Counted from the stretch's first letter, positions 6,679-14,017 are shown. The stretch is DNA of 15,233 nt from Deltaproteobacteria bacterium (GCA_023487865.1 JAMDBG010000188.1:3126-18358); one strand, 5' to 3'. Notes: generated by a model from the letters alone, not told the origin. Made by a program: numbers and translations.

Positions 6679-7818
6679 TCAGCAGGGAGATTCATCCGGC
6701 ATCGGGTGCTTGTTCTTATGTATCCGGGCGTCGAGAATGAGATCGTCGCCGCGGCGGATGATTCGCCGGAAGGAGAGGCGGAGGGCGTTGCCCATTTGCC
6801 GGATTCCCAGATCACCGACGGTATTGATCCCCTCGCCGACAATTTTTGGGGCGAGGATTACAATGAGGCGGTCTGCCAAATTTCCCTTCAGAAGCGAGGT
6901 GATGACGGCTGCACCGCCCTCAACGAGAAGAGATGAGATCTCCCTCCTGCCGAGAGCGGTCAGGAGTTCTCGCAGATCCACATGCCCCGCCTGATCTTCT
7001 CCCGTTTCCAGCACCTCAACCCCCTTTGTCTCAAAAAGCCGCCGCTTTTCGGCTGGGGCCCTGTAAGTCGTGGCCATGATTGTCTGGGTACCTCTTGCCT
7101 CATTAAAAATCCTTGCCTCCGGGGAGGATCGCAGCTGTGAATCGACAACGATCCGGAGGGGATTTCTGCCGTGGATGAGGCGGCATGTCAGTTCCGGATT
7201 GTCATTGAGGACGGTACCCGATCCGACGAGGATTGCGTCATGGAGGCTGCGCAGGCGATGGGCGAAACGCAGCGAGGGAGGCGAACTGATCCAGCGGGAG
7301 TGGCCGGTGGTTGTTGCAATCCGACCGTCGAGTGTCTGGGCGAATTTGATGGTGACAAAGGGTATGCCGGTTGTTATGTACTTGAAGAAGACCTCGTTCA
7401 GTTGCCGGCAGGCCTCCGCGAGGACTCCGATCCGCGTTTCGATCCCTTGCTGTTCGAGGGCCTGAAGACCTTTTCCGGAAACATGAGGGTTGGGATCGGT
7501 CGTCCCGACGACGACTCGGCCGGGACGGCAGGCGATCAAGGCGTCGACACAGGGGGGGGTTCTACCATAGTGGCTGCATGGTTCGAGGGTGATATAAAAA
7601 GTTGCCCCTGCGATCGGTTCCGTCGCGTTCTCTATGGCGTTGATCTCGGCGTGCTTCCCGCCGCACTCGCGGTGATACCCTTCCGCTATGATCCGGCCGT
7701 CCCGGACGATGACGGCGCCCACCATCGGATTCGGATTGACGCACCCCTCCCCCTTCCGGGCCAACCGGAGCGCCAGGCGCATGAAGCGCTCATCTGTCGG
7801 ATTTTCTTTTTCTGCCAT
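6679..7818 (-). CDS. ribD: Bifunctional diaminohydroxyphosphoribosylaminopyrimidine deaminase / 5-amino-6-(5-phosphoribosylamino)uracil reductase
   Basis: This 379-residue protein catalyses the second and third steps of riboflavin synthesis. The N-terminal deaminase domain (about 8-145) has the zinc motif HAE (56-58) and PC-x7-PC (80-81 and 89-90), the cytidine-deaminase-like site. The C-terminal reductase domain (about 155-370) has the KFAQTLDGRIATTTGHSRWISS-like NADPH-binding start and ends with an ILVxGG-type segment (SLLVEGGA). Length and order are normal. It is a single gene here, with no other rib genes in the window. A TATAAT on the minus strand (7830-7825) ends only six bases before the ATG, so the mRNA may be leaderless. 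An alternative start is Met13. Confidence 0.95.
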   Translation of the reverse strand: MAEKENPTDERFMRLALRLARKGEGCVNPNPMVGAVIVRDGRIIAEGYHRECGGKHAEINAIENATEPIAGATFYITLEPCSHYGRTPPCVDALIACRPGRVVVGTTDPNPHVSGKGLQALEQQGIETRIGVLAEACRQLNEVFFKYITTGIPFVTIKFAQTLDGRIATTTGHSRWISSPPSLRFAHRLRSLHDAILVGSGTVLNDNPELTCRLIHGRNPLRIVVDSQLRSSPEARIFNEARGTQTIMATTYRAPAEKRRLFETKGVEVLETGEDQAGHVDLRELLTALGRREISSLLVEGGAAVITSLLKGNLADRLIVILAPKIVGEGINTVGDLGIRQMGNALRLSFRRIIRRGDDLILDARIHKNKHPMPDESPC

Positions 7819-7824
7819 GGCTGA

Positions 7825-7830
7825 ATTATA
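7825..7830 (-). promoter_or_regulatory. ribD: Perfect -10 hexamer immediately upstream of ribD
   Basis: TATAAT on the minus strand is placed so that transcription would begin about at the A of the ribD ATG (7818). The matching -35 (GTGTAA, 7853-7848, 17-base spacer) is poor, and there is no Shine-Dalgarno before the ATG. Confidence 0.4.
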
Positions 7831-7875
7831 ACATGCAGAGCCCTGATTTACACCGTTTTTCTCACTGCTTTGCGT

Positions 7876-7906
7876 ACAACAAAGTGACGAAGGGTTTTCT
7901 TGTTGT
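7876..7906. repeat. Inverted repeat in the ribD-rmlA divergent region
   Basis: ACAACAA (7876-7882) and TTGTTGT (7900-7906) form a perfect 7-bp inverted repeat with a 17-base spacer, upstream of rmlA. It may be an operator; no function can be assigned. Confidence 0.35.
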
Positions 7907-7966
7907 GATCCTTTTTAAAAATATGCTATGTGTGCGGCACCGATTGCTGTTGAAAGGAGAAACAAT

Positions 7967-8714
7967 ATGAAGGGCGTCGTCTTAGCCGGAGGCCTGGGGA
8001 CGAGGATGTATCCCCTGACCAAGGTGACCAACAAACATCTGCTGCCGATCTACAACAAGCCGATGATCTATTATCCCATCCGGACCCTGGTAAACGCCGG
8101 GATCGATGAGATCCTGATCGTGACCGGAGGGAACAGTGCCGGTGATTTTCTCCGTCTGTTGGGAAACGGAAAAGAATTCGGTCTCCGCCATCTCAACTAC
8201 ACCTATCAGGAAGGGGAGGGTGGAGATGCCCTCGGGAATCCGGATCGCCGCCGCGCTCGGTCTCGCCGAATATTTCAGTGACAACGACAAGATCGTCGTC
8301 ATCCTGGGCGACAATATCATCGAGAGAAATATCTGCGCGGCGGTGGAATCATTCCGGGCGCAGAAGGAAGGGGCCCGCATCCTGCTCAAGGAAGTTTCTG
8401 ATCCCCAGCGTTTCGGCGTGCCGGTCTTCGCGGATGAAAAAATCGTCCGGGTCGATGAAAAACCGTCGGCCCCGGCCTCCAATTATGCCGTTATCGGTAT
8501 TTATATGTACGATCACAGGGTTTTTGATTTCATCAAGACGCTCAAGCCCTCGGAGAGAGGAGAACTGGAGATCACCGATGTCAATAATTTCTATATCCGC
8601 GAGGGAAAGATTGCCTGGGACATCCTCGATGGGTGGTGGACCGACGCGGGAACCTTCGATTCTCTCCAATATGCGAGCAACATGGTGGCAAAGACGGGGG
8701 CCAACAAGCTTTGA
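7967..8714 (+). pseudogene. rmlA: Glucose-1-phosphate thymidylyltransferase-like gene, frameshifted
   Basis: The two halves of one nucleotidyltransferase lie in different frames. The first (7967-8281, 104 residues) begins MKGVVLAGGLGTRMYPLTK, the signature for NDP-sugar synthesis from sugar-1-phosphate and dTTP. It keeps family sequence through YTYQEGEGG (ending at 8224). Homology resumes one frame further at IAAALGLAEYF (from 8244), then VVILGDNIIE and the C-terminal WWTDAGTFDSL, with the stop at 8714. Removing the 19 bases 8225-8243 would give a continuous 242-residue protein, the usual size of short RmlA. The change may be a real mutation or a sequence error. GAAAGGAGA precedes the ATG. 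The neighbouring cupin epimerase fits a dTDP-sugar pathway. The C-terminal half has its own ATG with a good ribosome-binding site (8226). Confidence 0.85.
8213..8228 (+). promoter_or_regulatory. Internal ribosome-binding site and ATG at the rmlA frame break
   Basis: GGGGAGG (8213-8219) lies six bases before an ATG (8226) that opens the second-frame half of rmlA for 162 residues. The purine-rich sequence encodes the conserved QEGEGG, so it may be an accident, but it could initiate the C-terminal fragment. Confidence 0.4.
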
Positions 8715-8791
8715 CGGCTTTATGAATGTCCAGATGCTGCATTGAACTTTTCCAGTAAAAGAAGAAAAGGCGGGCATAGAGAGGAGAGACG

Positions 8792-9247
8792 ATGATCGAC
8801 GGGGTGCTGATCAAGAAATTGAAGGTGATAGCCGACGAACGGGGACGATTGATGGAAATCCTCCGCGCTGATGATGAAATGTTCACCTGTTTCGGTCAGG
8901 TGTACATGACGACCGCCCACCCCGGTGTGGTCAAGGGGTGGCACTACCACAAGAAACAAGCCGATAACATGGCGGTCGTCCGGGGGATGATGAAGATCGT
9001 CCTGTATGACAGCCGGGAAGGATCGAAGACCTTCGGCGAGGTCAATGAATTCTTTGCCGGTATCCATAACCCGATCCTCGTCCATATCCCGCCCCTTGTG
9101 TTTCACGGTTTTAAATGCGTTTCGCAGGAGGAAGCGATCGTCGTGAATACGCCGACGGAAAGTTACAATTACCGGGAGCCGGATGAGTTTCGGGTCCACC
9201 CGCACAAGAATGATATCCCCTATGACTGGGAGCGGAAGGACGGCTGA
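8792..9247 (+). CDS. RmlC-like cupin, dTDP-sugar 3(,5)-epimerase family
   Basis: This is a 151-residue single-domain cupin. KGWHYHKKQADNM (about 47-59), a YDSREGSKTFGE block (about 71-82) and HIPPLVFHGF (about 95-104) follow the order of conserved segments in dTDP-4-dehydrorhamnose 3,5-epimerases. Those enzymes epimerise dTDP-4-keto-6-deoxyglucose on the way to dTDP-rhamnose. The protein is shorter than classical RmlC (about 180), and the usual RGLHYQ is WHYH here, so it may be a 3-epimerase or isomerase of a related dTDP-sugar. A GAGAGGAGAG ribosome-binding site precedes the ATG. It lies 77 bp after the rmlA-type gene. Its stop overlaps the pilD start by one base. Confidence 0.8.
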   Translation: MIDGVLIKKLKVIADERGRLMEILRADDEMFTCFGQVYMTTAHPGVVKGWHYHKKQADNMAVVRGMMKIVLYDSREGSKTFGEVNEFFAGIHNPILVHIPPLVFHGFKCVSQEEAIVVNTPTESYNYREPDEFRVHPHKNDIPYDWERKDG

Positions 9248-10056
9248 TGGACGGTACCCTTACCGGAGTATGGAGCGGAATGGCTCCGATGATATGGCTA
9301 AAAGTCCTCTTTACTCTGGTGGGCGCCGCCGTAGGAAGTTTTCTCAATGTCTGCATCAGCCGGATTCCCGAGGGCATCTCCATCGTTTCTCCTTCCTCCC
9401 GCTGTCCTCAGTGTGGCCACCCGATCCGTTTTTATGACAACCTCCCGGTCATCAGTTATCTCCTCCTCTTGGGAAAGTGCAGGGACTGCCGGGGAAGGAT
9501 CTCTTTGCGCTATCCCCTGGTCGAACTTATCACGGCGGCCTTCGCCTGGCTTCTTTTCCAAAAATACGGACTGGCACCGGCCTATCCGGCCGCTTTCATC
9601 TTTGTCTGCACCCTGATCGTCATCACATTCATCGATCTCGATCAGCAGATCATCCCCCATGTCCTTACCCTGAGCGGCATCCCGGTGTTTGCCTTTCTGG
9701 CCGTCTTGTTCATGGGACTTACCGCTGTGGACACTTTTCTCGGTATCATGATCGGGGCGGGCACCCTCTATTTTGTGGCAGTGTATTATGAAGCCCTGAC
9801 AGGAAGGGAGGGAATGGGCGGCGGGGATGTCAATCTCCTTGCCATGTTAGGGGCCTTCTTCGGCTGGAAAGCCCTCCTGTTCATACTCCTTGTCAGTTCA
9901 CTGATCGGGGCCGTCATGGGAGTTGCGGTGATTCTGTTCAAGGGAAAGGACTTGCGATATGCAATCCCCTTCGGCCCTTTTCTCTGCCTGGCGGCGGTTG
10001 TCTACCTTTTTTTCGGGGACCAGCTGACCCGACTTTTCCTTTCCTTTCGGATATGA
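9247..10056 (+). CDS. pilD: Type IV prepilin peptidase / N-methyltransferase
   Basis: This 269-residue polytopic inner-membrane protein cleaves the short leader of type IV prepilins and pseudopilins after Gly and methylates the new N-terminus. The N-terminal cytoplasmic part carries the CxxC pairs C53/C56 and C78/C81, with the family segment SFLNVCISRIPEG before them. The catalytic aspartates are expected at D130 (in FIDLDQQIIP) and D194 (in GMGGGD). About seven or eight hydrophobic segments follow one another to the C-terminus. The start overlaps the stop of the cupin gene (TGATG). The minor-pilin operon beginning at 11136 supplies obvious substrates. A later Met12 start is possible. Confidence 0.95.
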   Translation: MDGTLTGVWSGMAPMIWLKVLFTLVGAAVGSFLNVCISRIPEGISIVSPSSRCPQCGHPIRFYDNLPVISYLLLLGKCRDCRGRISLRYPLVELITAAFAWLLFQKYGLAPAYPAAFIFVCTLIVITFIDLDQQIIPHVLTLSGIPVFAFLAVLFMGLTAVDTFLGIMIGAGTLYFVAVYYEALTGREGMGGGDVNLLAMLGAFFGWKALLFILLVSSLIGAVMGVAVILFKGKDLRYAIPFGPFLCLAAVVYLFFGDQLTRLFLSFRI

Positions 10057-10079
10057 TGGTTTTTGGTGAATCCGAGCGA

Positions 10080-10754
10080 TCAGCGGATGCGGCGTTTCAG
10101 GCGGGCCAAATCCAGGATCGTGATCCGATTCCGTGAGGTCTGGACCAATCCCTTCTTGCGAAGGACATTCAATTCTTTGTTTACACTCTCCCGCGTCGCA
10201 CCGATCATGCCTGCCAATTTCATTTGCGTGATGCATAAGGGATGGGGGGCTCCTCCCGCTGTCGCCGCGCCTTCGTGGAGTTCCACAAGTTTTCTTGCCA
10301 AGCGATGGGAGATCTGAAGAAAATAGGCCTCGGTCAGCAGATCATCGGTCCTGCGGAGACGCCGGGACAAGGCGCAGAGAATGGCCCTGAGAGCGCTCTC
10401 CTTATGCATGAGGAAGGAAAAGAAATTGTCCCGGTCAAGGAAATGCAGCTCCGTATCCTCTGTTGCCTCGGCATTTGCGGAGCGTGGCTGCCCATCAAGG
10501 AGCGCCATCTCACCGAAGAATTCACCCGCCCCCAGGAGTGCCAGGGTGATCTCGTTTCCCTGCCGGGTCGAAGCGAAGATCCTGATCTGACCGCGGATGA
10601 TTATGTAAAGGGCGTTCCCCGGTTCCCCTCTGCGGAAAAGGACGCTTCCCTTCGCGAATGACTGACGGTCGATCCTTTCCGTCAGGTTGCTGCGGTCTTC
10701 ATCCCCGAGGGAAGAGAAAATGGGGATTTGACTGAGAATGTCCGCTGGATCCAT
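10080..10754 (-). CDS. CRP/FNR-family transcriptional regulator
   Basis: The preferred start gives 224 residues; an ATG at 10775 would add seven. Residues 5-115 form the cyclic-nucleotide-binding beta-roll. The phosphate-binding cassette GEFFGEMALLDGQPRSA (about 77-93) keeps the Gly-Glu and Arg-Ser expected for cAMP-type ligands. A long dimerisation helix follows (about 110-155). In the C-terminal winged helix, the recognition helix ATRESVNKEL (about 186-195) keeps the Arg-Glu pair that reads TGTGA in E. coli CRP. FNR-type N-terminal cysteines are missing. A perfect TGTGA-N6-TCACA site lies in the divergent region shared with the pilin operon. It is convergent with pilD, only 23 bp apart. The met start at 10754 has AGAGG eight bases before it. 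Confidence 0.92.
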   Translation of the reverse strand: MDPADILSQIPIFSSLGDEDRSNLTERIDRQSFAKGSVLFRRGEPGNALYIIIRGQIRIFASTRQGNEITLALLGAGEFFGEMALLDGQPRSANAEATEDTELHFLDRDNFFSFLMHKESALRAILCALSRRLRRTDDLLTEAYFLQISHRLARKLVELHEGAATAGGAPHPLCITQMKLAGMIGATRESVNKELNVLRKKGLVQTSRNRITILDLARLKRRIR

Positions 10755-10823
10755 AGGGAGCGCCTCTTTTCTCATGAATCCTGCCGAGGGGCAGGAGGGG
10801 CCGCTGATGAACCGATTGTGGGC

Positions 10824-10852
10824 ATTTTATCGCAGTTGCCGCCCATAGTCAA
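10824..10852 (-). promoter_or_regulatory. Sigma70-type promoter of the CRP-family gene
   Basis: On the minus strand TTGACT (10852-10847), 17 bases and TAAAAT (10829-10824) give an excellent sigma70 match. The transcript should start near 10817, about 63 bases before the ATG at 10754. Confidence 0.65.
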
Positions 10853-10885
10853 ACTTCATCACTTCAATGCCTCATGCACCGTGAA

Positions 10886-10901
10886 TGTGAAGAGTATCAC
10901 A
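10886..10901. promoter_or_regulatory. CRP-type operator
   Basis: TGTGA-AGAGTA-TCACA is a perfect match to the symmetric CRP core. Its centre (10893.5) is about 74 bases upstream of the predicted pilin transcript start and about 77 upstream of the predicted start of the divergent CRP-family gene. This is close to the class I activation position (near -72) for both promoters. The encoded regulator keeps the Arg-Glu recognition residues, so autoregulation plus pilin control is the simplest reading. Confidence 0.7.
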
Positions 10902-10931
10902 CAGAATGGCGGTTTTGGCGATGGGTTTCTA

Positions 10932-10961
10932 TTGACAAAAGAATTTTATTGTCCTTATCAT
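10932..10961 (+). promoter_or_regulatory. Sigma70-type promoter of the minor-pilin operon
   Basis: TTGACA (10932-10937, perfect), 18 bases and TATCAT (10956-10961, one mismatch) form a strong promoter. Transcription should start near 10968, giving a leader of about 168 bases. No convincing sigma54 GG-N10-GC element was seen. Confidence 0.65.
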
Positions 10962-10967
10962 GCAGCC

Positions 10968-11135
10968 GTGGCCTATTTCTTTTTGAAAACATTGGAGAAA
11001 GGGGAAGTTCCCCTGCTGAATCGGGCAGCCGTATGGAGGATCGTAGCGGTCATTTGTGACCCTGATTGCCCGAATGGAGGCATCTCCACGGTGGTGCAAC
11101 GGCAATGCTCTTTGCCGGGCGAGCGGTGTTGATTG
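10968..11135 (+). promoter_or_regulatory. Structured 5' leader of the minor-pilin operon
   Basis: The leader contains a series of perfect inverted repeats. AGGGGAAGTTCCCCT is at 11000-11014. TCGGGCA (11021-11027) pairs with TGCCCGA (11067-11073) and encloses GGTCA-TTTG-TGACC (11048-11061). TGGAG-GCAT-CTCCA is at 11075-11088. CGGCAA-TGCTCT-TTGCCG (11100-11117) ends 18 bases before the fimT ATG. There is no strong Shine-Dalgarno in the single-stranded part. The arrangement resembles a cis-regulatory RNA, but it does not show the conserved core of the c-di-GMP-I riboswitch as I know it. Confidence 0.45.
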
Positions 11136-11600
11136 ATGAGAACCGACAAAAGAAGGGGTTTCACACTGATCGAGTTGATGATCGTTGTCGCGGTTGTGGG
11201 AATCCTTATGACCATCGCTATCCCCGGTTACCAGATCTTCGCCGCCCAGAAGCGGTTGAACGGGGCGGCCAGAATGGTCATGTCGGATCTCATGGCGGCA
11301 AGGATGAAGGCGGTCAGTCTTAACCAGAGGGTTAAGGTTTCCTTTGGAGGCAATGTATACCGGATATGCAATGATGCCGATGGCAACGGAACCGTAGCCG
11401 ATAATGAAGGCGATGATATCGAGAAAGACATCAGTGCCGAGCATTATGATGTCGCCCTCAGCGCATCCGCAAACCCGATTTTCCATCCGCGGGGAACTGC
11501 GGCCCTCGGCGGGACGGTCACGCTGACCAATTCGCGGGGGTCAAAATATGTGATAGTTGCCCTTACGGGGCGGGTAAGAATATCCGATACACCACCGTAA
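11136..11600 (+). CDS. fimT: Minor type IV pilin, GspH/FimT family
   Basis: This 154-residue prepilin has a short positive leader, MRTDKRRG, cleaved after Gly8, followed by FTLIELMIVVAVVGILMTIAIPGY. Glu at position +5 after cleavage is present and the hydrophobic helix is the usual length, then a helix-to-sheet GspH-like domain. Minor pilins of this class prime pilus assembly in the inner membrane. ATG at 11136 is chosen; the TTG one codon earlier is less likely. It is the first gene of the operon after a leader of about 168 bases. The upstream ribosome-binding site is weak, which may matter for the structured leader. Substrate of PilD encoded at 9247. Confidence 0.93.
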   Translation: MRTDKRRGFTLIELMIVVAVVGILMTIAIPGYQIFAAQKRLNGAARMVMSDLMAARMKAVSLNQRVKVSFGGNVYRICNDADGNGTVADNEGDDIEKDISAEHYDVALSASANPIFHPRGTAALGGTVTLTNSRGSKYVIVALTGRVRISDTPP

Positions 11601-11663
11601 CGAGTCGGTGGAAGATTAGGAAAGAGAATCGAAAAGGGGATGCGAATTGCACCTGAGGGCTCA

Positions 11664-12056
11664 ATGAAAAGAGTGGGCAAAATGACGCTGGCGGTTTCCG
11701 GGTTGCATAATCACAAGGGCTTTACCTTGGTCGAGATTATGGTCGCAATAGGCATCCTGAGCATTGCCCTTTTGGGGCTGGTTTCCGTGACCGTCATGGT
11801 CATCAAGGGCAATACCTTCAGCAAAACAATGACCACGGCAACAACGCTGGCCAATGACAAGATGGAGGAATTGAAAAAAACCAGCTATACCGGTTTGGCT
11901 TCCGGCACGGACACGCCAGAAGCTACCTATACGAGGACGTGGACGGTGACACAAGATTCCCCCGCCGCCGGCATGAAAACGATCGCAGTGGCGGTTCAGT
12001 GGAACTGGCAGGGCGCAGCCCACAATGTGAACGTCAGCAGCATTATAGCGCAATAG
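11664..12056 (+). CDS. pilV: Minor type IV pilin, PilV-like
   Basis: This 130-residue prepilin has a long leader ending at Gly19, then FTLVEIMVAIGILSIALLGLV with Glu at +5. The pattern of a single Glu-led helix followed by a small domain, together with its position between a FimT-type and a PilW-type gene, points to PilV. ATG at 11664 is preferred because TGAGGG lies just before it; an in-frame ATG at 11640 would add eight residues. The intergenic gap to fimT is about 63 bp. Confidence 0.88.
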   Translation: MKRVGKMTLAVSGLHNHKGFTLVEIMVAIGILSIALLGLVSVTVMVIKGNTFSKTMTTATTLANDKMEELKKTSYTGLASGTDTPEATYTRTWTVTQDSPAAGMKTIAVAVQWNWQGAAHNVNVSSIIAQ

Positions 12057-12084
12057 TCATTCCCCTAATGGAAGAGTGGGCATA

Positions 12085-12720
12085 ATGAAAAGAAGCGGTG
12101 GAAAAGATCCATTGACAGCAACACCCGGATTTCCCATCCGGGCGGCCGGTTTTTCATTGGTCGAACTCCTGATTGCCGCTGCGGTCGGCTTGGTGGTCCT
12201 GGGGGCGATGTACAGCGTCTTTACCATTCAAAATAAGACCTTTGGCAACCAGGAGCAGATTGTCGAACTGCAGCAAAATGTGAGGGCGGCCATGGACATG
12301 ATGATCCGTGAAATTCGCATGGCGGGGTATGATCCTATAGAGGTGAATTCTGATTCCGATCCCGCTAACAATTTTTCCGGCGTGCCGGTGAACGCGTCAC
12401 AGCTCCAGGTACGGGCGGACCAGAACAGCGACGGGGCTATCGATGCGACCAGCGAGGAAAATATTGTTTATGCCTACAATGCGGCGAACAAGCAAATTAC
12501 ACGGAATATCGGCGCCGGTGCCCAACCCTTTGCCGAAAACATCGATGCTTTTACTTTCGCATACCTGGACGGTAACGGTAACGTGACTGCCGTTTCCGCA
12601 GACGTGCGGCGGATCGAAATCACGATAACCGGAAGAACCGCCAGACCCGATCCGGCCTATACCGCCAACGGCGGCTACAGGACATATACGCTGACATCCG
12701 TCATTGCACTGAGAAACTGA
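12085..12720 (+). CDS. pilW: Minor type IV pilin, PilW-like
   Basis: This 211-residue prepilin has a leader of 22 residues ending AAG, then FSLVELLIAAAVGLVVLGAMY with Glu at +5. The following NVRAAMDMMIREIRMAGYDP segment (about 68-87) is the PilW family signature of a long helix with a MAGYD motif. The rest is a beta-rich domain. A GTG at 12076 also reads in frame, but the ATG with GGAAGAG eight bases before it is preferred. It is 28 bp after pilV. Within the minor-pilin tip complex it probably works with PilV and PilX. Confidence 0.9.
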   Translation: MKRSGGKDPLTATPGFPIRAAGFSLVELLIAAAVGLVVLGAMYSVFTIQNKTFGNQEQIVELQQNVRAAMDMMIREIRMAGYDPIEVNSDSDPANNFSGVPVNASQLQVRADQNSDGAIDATSEENIVYAYNAANKQITRNIGAGAQPFAENIDAFTFAYLDGNGNVTAVSADVRRIEITITGRTARPDPAYTANGGYRTYTLTSVIALRN

Positions 12721-12737
12721 GGTCAGGAGGAAGATGC

Positions 12738-13997
12738 ATGATGCATATAAAACGATACCCGAGAACATCTCTCTGTGATGAAAAGGGAATGGTTCTCGTT
12801 GTCGGCCTCCTCATGGTCGCCGTTTTGATGCTTTTGGGGACGACCGCCATGATGACGAGCACGACGGATTTGAAGATCAGCAGTAATTACAAGACCGGTT
12901 CCCAGGCATTTTATATAGCGGAAGCAGGCCTCGAAAGGGCGAGAGGGCAACTGCGGGCGGATCCGGATCTTTCCGGAAGCACCACATCCGCCCAAGTCGT
13001 AGCCTTCCTCTCCCAGAGACTGACCACAAGTGCGGGCACGAATGGTACACTTTCCAATAGTGCGACCAGCGCCAATTTTTATGCCAGCGGCGGCTTCGTT
13101 ACCGACGATGTCCCCTATGTCGCAGCGACCTCTTTCGGCGGCGGGACCTATCGGGTCTATCTCACAAACGATGCAAAGACTCCCGATGTCGTCACATCAA
13201 CGACGGATACGAACCGCAGGGTAACGCTGACATCGTTCGGCCAGGGTCCCAACAGCTCCCTGGCCATCGTGCAGCAGGTCGTGGAGAGGCTCGTTCTGCC
13301 TCCTCTCCCCGGGGCGATAGTCCTTCCCGGACCCAATGTGAACTTTCAGGGCGGCAACTCGAATGCCTCGGGTGTTGAAGGCGGCATAGAATCGGCAGTT
13401 TCCCTTACTTCCGCGGCTTCCCGGGATGCAGTCATTGCCAACCTCACTGATATTAACAGATTGGATAATTACACCTGCACGACGCCTCCCTGTATAAATG
13501 ACGATGCTGCAACGATCGATTCTACCTGGACCAGCGTGACCGCGATAGAGAATCTGTACAATACGCTGGTGCCAATGGCGAATGTTGTCGTGGGCACACC
13601 CGCAACCACAACCACACTGACGGCGGCGCAAGTGGGAACGACATCCGACAGAAAGGTTGTCGTAGTGAATGGAAATGCCGTTCTCGGCCCCGTCAATGGT
13701 GCCGGTATTCTCATTGTCACGGGTCAACTGACTTTAACGGGGAACTTCAATTACCATGGTCTGATCATGTGCATCGGTCAGGGTAATCTTTTGAGGACTG
13801 GCGGCGGTGACGGACAGATTGATGGAGCCATCTTCGTTGCCAATACACGGGATGGTTCAAACAACCTGCTTGCAAGTCTCGGAACGCCTACGTTTAATAC
13901 CGCCGGCGGCGGTAACTCCGATATCGTGTATGATTCAAGTCAGCTTACCATGCCCCCGGGCGCGCTGTTTGTCAAAAGGTCATGGAGACAACTTTAA
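12738..13997 (+). CDS. pilX: PilX-like pilus assembly protein
   Basis: This 419-residue protein has the N-terminus KGMVLVVGLLMVAVLMLLGTT, the PilX_N pattern: a cleavable Gly17-Met18 junction and a hydrophobic helix without Glu at +5. AFYIAEAGLERARGQL (about 58-73) is the conserved region after the helix. The remaining ~340 residues are Ser/Thr/Ala/Gly-rich, and the C-terminal GILIVTGQLTLTGNFNYHG-type beta repeats suggest an exported beta structure. It is larger than classical PilX (about 170-200), as in related deltaproteobacterial genes. ATG at 12738 is chosen because AGGAGG lies seven bases before it. It is the last gene of the operon. No pilY1 follows. Confidence 0.88.
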   Translation: MMHIKRYPRTSLCDEKGMVLVVGLLMVAVLMLLGTTAMMTSTTDLKISSNYKTGSQAFYIAEAGLERARGQLRADPDLSGSTTSAQVVAFLSQRLTTSAGTNGTLSNSATSANFYASGGFVTDDVPYVAATSFGGGTYRVYLTNDAKTPDVVTSTTDTNRRVTLTSFGQGPNSSLAIVQQVVERLVLPPLPGAIVLPGPNVNFQGGNSNASGVEGGIESAVSLTSAASRDAVIANLTDINRLDNYTCTTPPCINDDAATIDSTWTSVTAIENLYNTLVPMANVVVGTPATTTTLTAAQVGTTSDRKVVVVNGNAVLGPVNGAGILIVTGQLTLTGNFNYHGLIMCIGQGNLLRTGGGDGQIDGAIFVANTRDGSNNLLASLGTPTFNTAGGGNSDIVYDSSQLTMPPGALFVKRSWRQL

Positions 13998-14017
13998 AAG
14001 GATCCGATCCCCTGGTC

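Noticed and set aside
10728..11132. 134-codon plus-strand ORF running through the regulator-pilin intergenic region
   Set aside because: It starts inside the regulator gene, spans both promoters and the operator, and the protein shows no recognisable domain. The structured-leader reading explains the last part better.
10968..11135. c-di-GMP-I (GEMM) riboswitch in the pilin leader
   Set aside because: The usual conserved core and the tetraloop/receptor arrangement were not found; kept only as a generic structured leader.
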